The translations under genes were made by a program, and so were the position numbers. A DNA stretch of 50,066 nucleotides from Methylobacterium sp. J-076 (GTDB lineage: Bacteria; Pseudomonadota; Alphaproteobacteria; Rhizobiales; Beijerinckiaceae). Shown here one piece after another: positions 8,409-16,166 of the stretch. Under the pieces are notes generated by a model. It worked only from the letters and a program-made list of their open reading frames with translations. It ran no database searches and was not told where the DNA came from. Numbering within the stretch: position 1 is the first letter of the stretch; each line of letters begins with the position of its first letter. The stretch lies in NCBI RefSeq assembly GCF_022829405.1, contig NZ_JAKSXW010000055.1:1-50066 (forward strand). The letters are read 5' to 3'.

Positions 8409-9450
8409 GCGTCCCTCGACGGCGATCCGCGTCGAGGGCCTCTCGAAGACCTTCGACACGGCCGCCGTCCTGCACGACCTCTCCCTCGACGTGCGGGCGG
8501 GGGAGCTCCTCGGCCTGCTCGGCCCCTCGGGCTCGGGCAAGACGACGCTGCTGCGGATCATCGCCGGGCTCGACGCCCCGGACCGGGGCCGGATCCTGTT
8601 CGGGGGCGACGACGCCACCGGCCTGCCGGTGCAGGAGCGGGCGGTGGGCTTCGTGTTCCAGCACTACGCCCTGTTCAAGCACATGAGCGTGGCCGACAAC
8701 ATCGCCTACGGCCTCAACGCCCGCCGCCGGGCGGAGCGGCCGGCGCAGGCCGAGATCAAGCGCCGGGTCGGCGACCTCCTCGACCTGATCCGCCTCTCGG
8801 GCTTCGGCGACCGCTACCCCTCGCAGCTCTCCGGCGGCCAGCGGCAGCGGGTGGCGCTCGCCCGGGCGCTCGCCGTGGAGCCCCGCGTCCTGCTGCTGGA
8901 CGAGCCCTTCGGCGCCCTCGACGCGCAAGTCCGAAAGGACCTGCGCCGCTGGCTGCGGGAGATCCACAACCGCACCGGCCAGACCACGATCTTCGTCACC
9001 CACGACCAGGACGAGGCGCTGGAATTGTCCGACCGGGTGGCGGTGCTCGATCACGGCCGCCTGGAGCAGATCGGCACCCCGGACGAGGTGCAGGAGAACC
9101 CGGTCTCGGCGACGGTGCTGAAGTTCCTGGGCGATTCCGTCGAGGTGGAGGCCATCGCCGAGGGCGGGCGGGTGCTGGTCCGCGGCCGGGAAACCCCGGT
9201 CACGGCGCCGGCCGGGGTCATCGGCCCGGTGAAGCTCTACGTGCGCCCGTGGCAGCTCCAGCTCGTGGAGCTCGACGCGGCCCACCTCTCGGGCACGGTG
9301 CGCTCCTCCTACCGCAGCCAGGGCCGGCAGCGGATCGAGGTGGAGGAACCGGGGGGCCTGATCCTGGCGGTCGAGGATTCCGACGGCATCCGCTACGCCG
9401 CCGGCCACCCGGTGGGCCTGCGGATCAACGGCGGGCACGTGTTCGGGTGA
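8278..9450 (+). CDS. cysA: Sulfate ABC transporter ATP-binding protein CysA
   Basis: ATPase that powers sulfate import. Walker [11 protein letters not shown]-loop [14 protein letters not shown], signature [19 protein letters not shown], Walker [23 protein letters not shown] and the H-loop FVTHDQDEA all match CysA; a C-terminal TOBE-like domain follows. The N-terminus is the problem. The conserved part begins at about codon 50 ([12 protein letters not shown]), after the cysW stop, but no ATG, GTG or TTG lies there. The nearest in-frame starts are ATG 8278 (with GGAG 10 bases upstream) and TTG 8335, both inside cysW. From 8278 the protein has a ~49-residue Ser/Pro/Asn-rich extension and overlaps cysW by 131 bp. 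An ACG at 8422 in the expected place (T-A-I-R-V for M-A-I-R-V) may be a mutated start. Confidence 0.9.
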   Translation: MSTTSSPLSPSLRSSQPSPLSRSSSNPSSNGASPANSPRAGGTERPSTAIRVEGLSKTFDTAAVLHDLSLDVRAGELLGLLGPSGSGKTTLLRIIAGLDAPDRGRILFGGDDATGLPVQERAVGFVFQHYALFKHMSVADNIAYGLNARRRAERPAQAEIKRRVGDLLDLIRLSGFGDRYPSQLSGGQRQRVALARALAVEPRVLLLDEPFGALDAQVRKDLRRWLREIHNRTGQTTIFVTHDQDEALELSDRVAVLDHGRLEQIGTPDEVQENPVSATVLKFLGDSVEVEAIAEGGRVLVRGRETPVTAPAGVIGPVKLYVRPWQLQLVELDAAHLSGTVRSSYRSQGRQRIEVEEPGGLILAVEDSDGIRYAAGHPVGLRINGGHVFG

Positions 9451-9469
9451 GGCGTGGCCGCCTCGGCCG

Positions 9470-9659
9470 GCCCCCGGCGCGGGATCGATCCGGTTCCTGA
9501 ACAGGCGGATGCAGGCCGCCTCGATCGCCGGCGCGGCGCGCTCGGGGGGGCGTCACCGGGCGGGACGCCCGGCGGATGAGGTCCGCATGGGGCGTTGCGG
9601 AAATGGCGGATCGCCGCCGTCAGATCGTCCTCGCCATCGAGCCGGCGCGCGTCGGTCAC
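9470..9659 (-). pseudogene. Decayed partner gene of nucleotidyltransferase (HEPN-like?)
   Basis: A GTG at 9659-9657 overlaps the stop of the broken nucleotidyltransferase (GTGA) and reads TDARRLDGEDDLTAAIRHFRNA before the frame loses meaning. In another frame nearer cysA, a short piece reads APAIEAACIRLFRNRIDPA. Short helical proteins translationally coupled to small nucleotidyltransferases are typically HEPN/HepT-type partners of toxin-antitoxin pairs. The fragments suit that, but are too short for a firm family call. Confidence 0.35.
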
Positions 9660-9924
9660 GGCAGGCGCATCCCCTCGGCCTCGACGCGCGCGACGAAGGC
9701 GGGCTTCCGGGAAGTCGATCATCACGTCGCGGTCGCTGTCATGCCCCATGCGCCCGGTGACGAAGGATCCGAACACGACGAAGCGCCCCCCTCTCCGACT
9801 CCGCATACGCGCGCATCCGCGCCACGATCTCACCGGCGGCCCGCTCGCGCGCCTTGCGTGCGGGCACGGTGGTGGGGATCGGATCGGGCGGCGGCATGGC
9901 GGGGATCGGGCTGCCCGCCCTCAT
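9656..9924 (-). pseudogene. Broken small nucleotidyltransferase (MNT/antitoxin type)
   Basis: Remnant of a minimal nucleotidyltransferase. From ATG 9924 one frame reads ...ARERAAGEIVARMRAYAESERG. A shifted frame then carries the hallmark motif FGSFVTGRMGHDSDRDVMID, i.e. G-S-x10-D-x-D, and DFPE. The switch falls in a run of six G at 9787-9792, where removing one base restores ESERGRFVVFGSF. After DFPE a third frame supplies a typical C-terminus, SPAFVARVEAEGMRLP-stop, so the ~30 residues normally between them are deleted. At least two lesions make it non-functional. Such proteins pair with HEPN partners; remains of one follow directly. Confidence 0.6.
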
Positions 9925-9974
9925 ACCCTGAACCCGTCGCGACGGCGACCTTCCCCCTGACCGGAGCCTCCCCC

Positions 9975-11012
9975 GTGCCCCACGCCCACCCCGACATCCT
10001 CGCGGCCATCGGGAACACGCCCCTGATCCGCCTGCGCCGGGCCTCGGAGGAGACCGGCTGCGAGATCCTCGGCAAGGCCGAGTTCCTCAACCCCGGCCTG
10101 TCGGTGAAGGACCGGGCGGCACTCTCCATCGTGGAGGAGGCGGAGGCGCGGGGGCGGATCCGCCCCGGCGGCACCATCGTCGAGGGCACCGCCGGCAACA
10201 CCGGCATCGGCCTCGCCCTGGTGGCGGCGGTGCGCGGCTACCGCACGCTGATCGTCATCCCCGTCACCCAGTCCGAAGAGAAGAAGCAGACCCTGCGGCT
10301 CGCGGGCGCCCGCCTCGTGGAGGTGCCGGCGGTCCCGTTCGCCAACCCGAACAACTACGTCCACGTCGCGCGGCGCCTCGCGGAGGCCCTCGCCGCCCGG
10401 GACGAGGCCGGCGCCTTCTTCGCCGACCAGTTCGACAACGTCGCCAACCGCCGGGCGCACGTGGCCGGCACCGGCCCGGAGATCTGGGCGCAGACCGGGG
10501 GCCGGGTCGATGGCTTCGTCTGCGCCGCCGGCACCGGGGGGACGCTGGCCGGCGTCGCCGAGGCCCTGCGCGCCCGCGACCCGCAGGTGCGGATCGCCCT
10601 CGCCGACCCGGAGGGCTCGGCGCTCCATGCCGGCTACACCACGGGGACGTTCAAGGCCGAGGGCTCCTCGATCACCGAGGGGATCGGCCAGGGCCGGATC
10701 ACCGGCAACCTCGCGGGCTTCGCCCCCGACCTGTCGTTCCGCATCCCGGACACGGAGGCGCTGGCCATCGTGTTCGGGCTGATGCGGGAGGAGGGGCTGT
10801 CGCTGGGCGGCTCCTCGGGCATCAACGTGGCGGGGGCGATCCGCCTCGCGCGGGCGCTGGGCCCCGGCCATACGATCGTGACGATCCTGTGCGACGGGGC
10901 GGCGCGCTACGCGTCGAAGCTGTTCAACCCGGTCTTCCTGACGGAGCGCGGCCTGCCGGTTCCGGGCTGGCTCGGGGCGGACGAGGCCCCCCTTCCCGAC
11001 TGGCATGCGTGA
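9975..11012 (+). CDS. cysK: Cysteine synthase (O-acetylserine sulfhydrylase), PLP-dependent
   Basis: Fold-type II PLP enzyme joining sulfide to O-acetylserine to make cysteine, a fitting neighbour of the sulfate importer. With GTG 9975 as start the product is 345 residues. Visible signatures are IGNTPLIRL, PLP lysine K45 in GLSVKDRAA, the substrate loop EGTAGNTGIGLA (TSGNTG in classic CysK), TQSEEKKQTLRLAGA, the phosphate-binding AGTGGTLAG, and GGSSGIN near the C-terminus. The EGTAGNTG variant and the extra C-terminal 25 residues resemble the alphaproteobacterial CysK subgroup, so cystathionine beta-synthase-like activity is less likely but cannot be ruled out. No good Shine-Dalgarno is visible beyond GGAG about 9 bases upstream. 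Confidence 0.88.
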   Translation: MPHAHPDILAAIGNTPLIRLRRASEETGCEILGKAEFLNPGLSVKDRAALSIVEEAEARGRIRPGGTIVEGTAGNTGIGLALVAAVRGYRTLIVIPVTQSEEKKQTLRLAGARLVEVPAVPFANPNNYVHVARRLAEALAARDEAGAFFADQFDNVANRRAHVAGTGPEIWAQTGGRVDGFVCAAGTGGTLAGVAEALRARDPQVRIALADPEGSALHAGYTTGTFKAEGSSITEGIGQGRITGNLAGFAPDLSFRIPDTEALAIVFGLMREEGLSLGGSSGINVAGAIRLARALGPGHTIVTILCDGAARYASKLFNPVFLTERGLPVPGWLGADEAPLPDWHA

Positions 11013-11061
11013 GCGCCGGGACGTCCTCCCGCAACCGACTCACAAAAACTGCACGCCGGGG

Positions 11062-11087
11062 TGAACGGAACGAATTGTCGCGGCGTT
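11062..11087 (+). promoter_or_regulatory. Possible EcfG-type promoter (one mismatch)
   Basis: TGAAC (11062-11066), 17 bases, then CGTT (11084-11087), 48 bp before the DUF3309 gene. The -35 differs from GGAAC at one base, so this is weaker than the two exact matches elsewhere in the window. Confidence 0.35.
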
Positions 11088-11134
11088 TCAACGGTCACGC
11101 TCGCCAACCGCGACCGTTCGGAGATCCGCGTCCC

Positions 11135-11290
11135 ATGTCCCTCGTCACCATCCTCCTCATCGTTCTGATCATCCTCGCCTTCGGCGGCGGCGGCTTCCTC
11201 GGCGGCGGCGCCTATCGTGGCCCGGGCTTCGGCCTCGGCGGCATCCTGCTCATCGTGCTGATCGTGCTGCTGGTCACCGGCCGACTCTGA
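11135..11290 (+). CDS. DUF3309-family small membrane protein
   Basis: A 51-residue protein built of two hydrophobic helices, SLVTILLIVLIILAF and GGILLIVLIVLLV, joined by a Gly-rich turn (GGGGFLGGGAYRGPGFGLGG). This is the pattern of DUF3309, a small inner-membrane family common in alphaproteobacteria and of unknown function. A strong hairpin terminator lies 20 bp after the stop, so this is a one-gene transcript. A near-consensus EcfG promoter upstream would link it to general stress. It is far shorter than most annotation cut-offs and easily missed. Confidence 0.75.
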   Translation: MSLVTILLIVLIILAFGGGGFLGGGAYRGPGFGLGGILLIVLIVLLVTGRL

Positions 11291-11310
11291 TCCGGCCGCC
11301 GAACGGCACG

Positions 11311-11340
11311 GGCATCCTCCGCCTTCGGGCGGGGGATGCC
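11311..11340 (+). terminator. Hairpin terminator after DUF3309 gene
   Basis: GGCATCCTCCGCC, loop TTCG, GGCGGGGGATGCC: a 13-bp stem with one G-U pair and a stable UUCG-type tetraloop. No T-tract follows, as is common in GC-rich genomes. Confidence 0.65.
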
Positions 11341-11502
11341 GGGGCCGGGCATCCGGGGGCCCCGTCCGACAGGCACGGGGATCTGTCACCCGATCGGGCT
11401 TCCGGGGCCCGCCGGCCTCGCTAGTTCCGCTCGCCACAGGGACATCAGCGCCGGGGGCCGGTTCGGCACGCCGAGACAGGCGCGCACGAACGAGGAGACC
11501 CC

Positions 11503-13476
11503 ATGGTGGCGTTGAACCTGACGCAGAAGCTCGTCCAGTCGCACCTCGTGGAGGGCGACCTCACCCCCGGCGGGGAGATCGCCCTCAGGATCGACCAGGC
11601 CCTGCTGCAGGACGTCCTCGGCGGCCTCGTGATGCTGGAGCTGGAGGCGATGGGCGTGGAGCGCGTCGCGATCCCGCTCGCCGCCCAGTACATCGACCAC
11701 AACCTCGTCCAGAACGACCACCTGAACGCCGACGAGCACATGTTCCTGCGCTCGGCCTGCCGGAAGTTCGGCGTGTGGTACTCGCGCCCCGGCAACGGCA
11801 TCAGCCACCCCGTCCACATGCAGAGCTTCGGCAAGCCGGGCGAGACCCTGGTCGGCTCGGACAGCCACACCCCCGCCGCCGGGTCGCTGGGGATGCTCGC
11901 CTTCGGCGCGGGCGGGGTCGAGGTGGCGCAGGCCATGGCCGGCGAGCCCCTGCGCCTGCGGATGCCCAAGGTCTGGGGCGTGGAGCTCACCGGCGCGCTC
12001 CCCGACTGGGTGAGCGCCAAGGACGTGATCCTCACCCTCCTCGGCCGCCACGGGGTCGAGGGCGGGTTCGGCCGGATCATCGAGTATCGCGGGCCCGGCC
12101 TCGCCTGCCTGACGGCGATGGACCGGCACGTCATCGCCAACATGGGCGCCGAGATGGGCGCCACCACGAGCGTGTTCCCCTCCGACGCGTCGACCCGCGC
12201 CTTCCTGGAGGGCGTCGGCCGGGGCGGGGACTTCACCGCCCTCGCCGCCGACGAGGGGTGCACCTACGATGTCGAGGAGACGATCGACCTCTCCACCCTG
12301 GTGCCGATGATCGCCAAGCCGTCGAGCCCCGGCAACGTCGTGCCGGTCTCGGAGGTGGCGGGCACCGAGATCTACCAGAGCTATATCGGCTCCTCGGCCA
12401 ACCCGGGCTTTCGCGATTTCGCCGTGGCCGCGGCCATCGTGAAGGGCAAGCAGACCCACGACCGGGTCTCCTTCGACATCAACCCCTCGACGCGGGTGGT
12501 GCTGGAGACGCTGATCCGCGACGGGCAGCTCTCGGACCTGATCCATGCCGGGGCGCGGGTGCATCAGGCGGGCTGCAACGGCTGCATCGGCATGGGGCAG
12601 GCCCCCGCCTCCGGGCGCAACTCCCTGCGCACCGTGCCGCGCAACTTCCCCGGCCGCTCCGGCACCCGGGAGGACAGCGTGTTCCTGTGCAGCCCGGAGA
12701 CCGCCGCCGCCTCGGCGCTGACCGGCGTCATCACCGATCCGCGCAGCCTGGACATGCCCTATCCGCGCATCGCCCCGCCCACGATGGTGCCCGGCCACAC
12801 GACGATGCTCCTCGGCCCGCTGCCGGAGGCCGAGGCCCGCGCGGTGCGGCTCGAAAAGTCCGAAAACATCACCACCCTGCCGGAGCTCGGCAAGCTCGGG
12901 GCGGACATCCGCGTGCCGGTGATGCTCAAGACCGGGGACGACATCTCCACCGACGACATCATGCCGGCGGGCGCCCGGGTGATGCCCTACTGGTCGAACA
13001 TCCCCAAGACCTCCGAATTCACCTTCGAGCCGATCGACGACAGCTACCCGCAGCGGGCGAGGCAGGGCGGCAAGGAGCGGGCGGGCCACGCCATCCTCGG
13101 GGGCCTGAACTACGGCCAGGGGTCGAGCCGGGAGAACGCGGCGCTGGCGCCCCGCTACCTCGGCCTGGAGGTGGTGCTGGCCAAGAGCTTCGCCCGCATC
13201 CACTGGCAGAACCTCGTGAATTTCGGCGTCCTGCCCCTGACCTTCGCCGACCCGGCCGACTACGACCGGCTGGAGGTCGGCGACGGCGTGGAGATCACGG
13301 GCGTCGCCGACGCCCTGGCGGCGGGCAACGACATCACGGCCACCGTGCGGGGCAAGGACCGGATCCGGTTGACCCACGGCCTGTCGCCGCGCCAGATCGA
13401 GGTGCTGCTCGCCGGGGGCGTGATCAACTGGCTGCGGGCGCGCCTCGGCCACGGGGACGCCCGCACCGTGGCCTAG
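11503..13476 (+). CDS. Aconitate hydratase, Aquifex-type (or related hydro-lyase)
   Basis: A 657-residue member of the aconitase superfamily, shorter than AcnA (~890) and matching the length of the putative Aquifex-type aconitase group. The order is conserved: NLTQKLVQSHLV at the start, QNDHLNADEHMFL, LVGSDSHTPAAGSLGML, the cluster region GCNGCIGMGQAPASGRNSLR, then the swivel domain with GDDISTDDIMPAG and NYGQGSSRENAAL. It would interconvert citrate/aconitate/isocitrate or a homologous tricarboxylate. C358 and C361 provide two iron-sulfur ligands, but the usual third (IGSCTN) reads IGSSAN with Ser298. An MFS carrier follows 92 bp downstream on the same strand, perhaps for a related organic acid. 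A full-length AcnA elsewhere is likely. Confidence 0.85.
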   Translation: MVALNLTQKLVQSHLVEGDLTPGGEIALRIDQALLQDVLGGLVMLELEAMGVERVAIPLAAQYIDHNLVQNDHLNADEHMFLRSACRKFGVWYSRPGNGISHPVHMQSFGKPGETLVGSDSHTPAAGSLGMLAFGAGGVEVAQAMAGEPLRLRMPKVWGVELTGALPDWVSAKDVILTLLGRHGVEGGFGRIIEYRGPGLACLTAMDRHVIANMGAEMGATTSVFPSDASTRAFLEGVGRGGDFTALAADEGCTYDVEETIDLSTLVPMIAKPSSPGNVVPVSEVAGTEIYQSYIGSSANPGFRDFAVAAAIVKGKQTHDRVSFDINPSTRVVLETLIRDGQLSDLIHAGARVHQAGCNGCIGMGQAPASGRNSLRTVPRNFPGRSGTREDSVFLCSPETAAASALTGVITDPRSLDMPYPRIAPPTMVPGHTTMLLGPLPEAEARAVRLEKSENITTLPELGKLGADIRVPVMLKTGDDISTDDIMPAGARVMPYWSNIPKTSEFTFEPIDDSYPQRARQGGKERAGHAILGGLNYGQGSSRENAALAPRYLGLEVVLAKSFARIHWQNLVNFGVLPLTFADPADYDRLEVGDGVEITGVADALAAGNDITATVRGKDRIRLTHGLSPRQIEVLLAGGVINWLRARLGHGDARTVA

Positions 13477-13485
13477 CCTCCCTCA

Positions 13486-13507
13486 CCCCCGCTCGCCATG
13501 GCGGGGG
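13486..13507 (+). terminator. Possible hairpin after aconitase gene
   Basis: CCCCCGC (13486-13492) pairs with GCGGGGG (13501-13507) around TCGCCATG, 10 bp after the stop. A 7-bp stem only, so it may attenuate rather than end the transcript. Confidence 0.4.
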
Positions 13508-13568
13508 GCAGGGCGGAGAGCCCGGCAGACCTTGAAAACGACCCGGAGACGGGCATGGGGAGGATCGG

Positions 13569-14918
13569 ATGAGTGCAGGCGACGCCCTGCTGCGCGAGGA
13601 CGCCGAGGCCCCGTGGCACGCGGGGCTGACGCCCCGCCACTGGCGCATCCTCTGGGGCAGCTACCTCGGCTGGATCTTCGACGGCTACGAGGCGGTGGCG
13701 CTGGTCTACGCCCTGCGCCCGGCGCTCGGCACGATCCTGACGCCGGAGCAGGCGCAGGCGCCGGCCACCTATGTGGGCCTCGCCATCGGCATCACCCTGC
13801 TCGGCTGGGGGATCGGCGGCCTGATCGGGGGGATCGCCGCCGACTATATCGGCCGCAAGCGGATGATGATGATCTCCATCCTCGGCTACGCGGTGTTCAC
13901 GGGGCTCACCGCCTTCGCGGAGAGCTTCGTCCAGCTCGCGGCGCTGCGCTTCATCACCGGCCTCGCCATCGGCTCGGAATGGTCCACCGGCATCGCCCTG
14001 GTGGCCGAGACCTGGCCGAACCGGGCCCGGCCCAAGGGCTGCGGCTTCCTGCAATCGGGCTTCGGCGGCGGCGCGGTGCTGGCGGCCATCGTCTGGGCGG
14101 TGCTGGCCGCCACAAACCCCCTCGGCAACGAATCCTGGCGGATCATGTTCGCCCTCGGCGCCCTGCCGGCCTTCGTCTGCCTGTACCTGCGCCGGGCGCT
14201 GGAGGAATCCGAGCAGTGGATGCAGGCCCTGAAGGCGCAGCGCTGGGCCGCCACCGCCGAGGATGCCGGCCACGCCCCGAAGCGGGCGCAGCGGCCCTTC
14301 ACCCTGGCGGAGATCTTCCGGGAGAAGGAGAGCCGGCGGCGGGTGTTCCTGGCCACCGCCATGTCCTTCGCCACGACGGTGGGCTGGTGGGCGGTCTCGT
14401 CCTGGCTGCCGGCCTACACCGAGGGGCTGGCCAAGGCGGCGGGGGAGCCGGCCAACGTCTGGGGCCCGCGGATGGGCATCATCTACAACGTCGGCGCCAT
14501 CACCGCCTACGTCATCTCGGGCTTCGTCGCGGATGCGATGGGCCGGCGGCCCTTCCTGATCCTGACCTATGCCGGCTGCATCGCCACGTCGCTGGCCTGC
14601 TACCTCTGGACCGGGGGCCTGGTGCCGTTCATGGCGCTGGCCTTCCTGAACGGGTTCTTCACCCTCGGCTTCGCCTTCTCGTGGATGGCGATCTACCTCG
14701 TGGAGCTGTTCACCCCGGCGGTGCGGGCGACGGCGGCGAGCTTCGTGTTCAACGGCGCCCGGCTGATCGCCTGGGTCTTCCCGATCATCGCCGGGCAGAT
14801 CGTCACCTCCTTCGGCGGCGTGGCCGCGGCGGCGCTGACCATGTCGAGCGTCTACGCCATCGGCCTGATCGTGCCGTGGTTCATGCCCGAGACCACGGGC
14901 CAGCCCCTGCCGGAGTGA
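13569..14918 (+). CDS. MFS transporter, metabolite:H+ symporter type
   Basis: A 449-residue permease with 12 predicted helices. It opens with WRILWGSYLGWIFDGYEA, where the Asp in helix 1 is typical of the sugar-phosphate/aromatic-acid and metabolite:H+ symporter branches. The MFS loop 2-3 motif is present as GGIAADYIGRKRMMM, and GSEWSTGIALVAETWP matches helix 5. A central cytoplasmic loop (residues ~215-250) is hydrophilic, and the C-terminus ends FMPETTGQPLPE, the ETxG signature. Substrate cannot be read from sequence; its place after an aconitase suggests a carboxylate. A short rRNA-like GGAGGATCG precedes the ATG at 13569. Confidence 0.85.
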   Translation: MSAGDALLREDAEAPWHAGLTPRHWRILWGSYLGWIFDGYEAVALVYALRPALGTILTPEQAQAPATYVGLAIGITLLGWGIGGLIGGIAADYIGRKRMMMISILGYAVFTGLTAFAESFVQLAALRFITGLAIGSEWSTGIALVAETWPNRARPKGCGFLQSGFGGGAVLAAIVWAVLAATNPLGNESWRIMFALGALPAFVCLYLRRALEESEQWMQALKAQRWAATAEDAGHAPKRAQRPFTLAEIFREKESRRRVFLATAMSFATTVGWWAVSSWLPAYTEGLAKAAGEPANVWGPRMGIIYNVGAITAYVISGFVADAMGRRPFLILTYAGCIATSLACYLWTGGLVPFMALAFLNGFFTLGFAFSWMAIYLVELFTPAVRATAASFVFNGARLIAWVFPIIAGQIVTSFGGVAAAALTMSSVYAIGLIVPWFMPETTGQPLPE

Positions 14919-14989
14919 GGGCGGACAGGCTCATCCCCCGGCTCCCGGGGATCGTTGCGGAAGCCGGACGGGCCCCTCGATCCCTCGGT

Positions 14990-15083
14990 CGTCTTTGCGA
15001 GCGTCAGCGAAGCAACCCAGGGCAGCGCGACGGCCCGAGGCCATGGCGGATCCCTGGGTTGCTTCGCTCCGCTCGCAAGGACG
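14990..15083. repeat. Intergenic palindromic element (TTGCGAGCG...GAAGCAACCCAG type)
   Basis: Left arm 14990-15022 and right arm 15052-15083 are inverted copies. TTGCGAGCG-(TC)-AGCGAAGCAACCCAGGG faces CCCTGGGTTGCTTCGCTCCGC...GCAAGGACG, with only three differences. The 29-base centre is not paired. This is a widely dispersed alphaproteobacterial intergenic repeat. Here it sits between the convergent MFS and trcR genes and could form a long hairpin ending both transcripts. Confidence 0.85.
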
Positions 15084-15167
15084 GGGTCGGCAGCCGGGGG
15101 ATGGTCAGGGGCGCCGCATCCCGCAACGCCCCCGCAAGACGGCAGAGAGGGGAAGACCCGCGCTCCC

Positions 15168-15875
15168 CTACTCCTCGTCGTCGTCCTCGTCCTGGTGACG
15201 GCCCTTGAGCTTGGCGAAGACCGAATCCGCGTCGAGGCGGTCCTCGCGGCCGCCGCGGGGCTCGTCCTCGGGCTCGGGCTCGCGCTGGGTCGAGACCTCG
15301 GTCGGCAGGAGCGAGGCGCCGCCCTCGGCCGCCAGCGCCGCCGGACGGTCGGCCGCCGCCTTCTGCACCTCGAAGTCGAGGCTGATCTGGGTGGTGAGGC
15401 CGAGCGTCACCGGATCGAGGGGCTGCAGCGAGCCGGAATTCCAGTGGGTGCGCTCGCGGATCTGCTGGATCGTCGACTTGGTGGTGCCGACGAGGCGGAT
15501 GATCTGCGCATCCTTCAACTCGGGGTGGTTGCGCAGCAGCCAGAGGATCGCGTTCGGCCGGTCCTGGCGGCGCGACAGGGGGGTGTAGCGCGGCCCCTTG
15601 GTGGTGCGCTTCACCTCCGGCAGCTTCACCTTCGAGACCGCGGCCTTGAGCTTGTAGTGGGGCGACTTCTGCGCCTTCTCGATCTCGTCGCGGGTGAGCT
15701 GGTTGGTGGTGATCGGGTCCAGGCCCTTGATGCCCGCCGCCACCTCACCGTCGGCGATGCCCTTCACCTCCAGCGGGTGGAGCTTGCAGAAGTCGGCGAT
15801 CTGCTCGAAGGCGAGCGACGTGTTCTCGACCAGCCAGACGGCGGTCGCTTTCGGCATCAGCGGACCCTGGGACAT
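15168..15875 (-). CDS. trcR: Cell-cycle transcriptional regulator TrcR (DUF1013)
   Basis: A 235-residue protein with the near-invariant DUF1013 opening PLMPKATAVWLVENTSLAFEQIADFC. HPLEVKGIADGEVAAGIKGLDPI, RRQDRPNAILWLLRNHPELKDAQI and the second helix-turn-helix-like segment IRLVGTTKSTIQQIRERTHWN follow. In Caulobacter this family is TrcR, a DNA-associated regulator acting with CtrA-period genes. The C-terminal 60 residues are variable and end in an acidic tail (DEDDDEE). The start at 15875 (MSQGPLMPK) fits family N-termini; ATG 15857 is the alternative. It is convergent with the MFS gene across a palindromic repeat. Confidence 0.88.
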   Translation of the reverse strand: MSQGPLMPKATAVWLVENTSLAFEQIADFCKLHPLEVKGIADGEVAAGIKGLDPITTNQLTRDEIEKAQKSPHYKLKAAVSKVKLPEVKRTTKGPRYTPLSRRQDRPNAILWLLRNHPELKDAQIIRLVGTTKSTIQQIRERTHWNSGSLQPLDPVTLGLTTQISLDFEVQKAAADRPAALAAEGGASLLPTEVSTQREPEPEDEPRGGREDRLDADSVFAKLKGRHQDEDDDEE

Positions 15876-16115
15876 CTCTTCACGCGGCTCCAACCTGGCG
15901 GAACGGGTCGGGCCGGGCATCGGTCCGCGGGCTCCGGGATGCACTGACCCGGAGAAGACCCGTCTCACGCTGGCAAAATGGGGATGGCCATATATAGGCG
16001 CCGCCGCAGGGGGGCGCAATCGCCGCGAGGGCCCCCGGCGGCGGCCGGCGGGCGGGCGGGACGGGCCGGCCTCCGGTCCTATAGGAGGATACGGATCCGT
16101 TCATCATCTGCTTAC

Positions 16116-16148
16116 GCAAATACATCAATGTCTCTAGACTGTATTTGC
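16116..16148 (+). promoter_or_regulatory. Inverted-repeat operator in front of chemoreceptor gene
   Basis: GCAAATACA (16116-16124) and TGTATTTGC (16140-16148) are perfect 9-bp inverted arms with a 15-bp spacer, 18 bp before the GTG start. The stretch from 16090 to 16150 is unusually AT-rich for this genome. The site could be a regulator site or a leader hairpin that masks the ribosome site. Confidence 0.5.
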
Positions 16149-16166
16149 ACACTTTAGGCCGGCGCC

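Noticed and set aside
11067..11087. GGAAC...CGTT as an exact EcfG promoter before the DUF3309 gene
   Set aside because: The spacer from GGAAC is only 12 bases; the alternative TGAAC with 17 bases is reported instead at low confidence.
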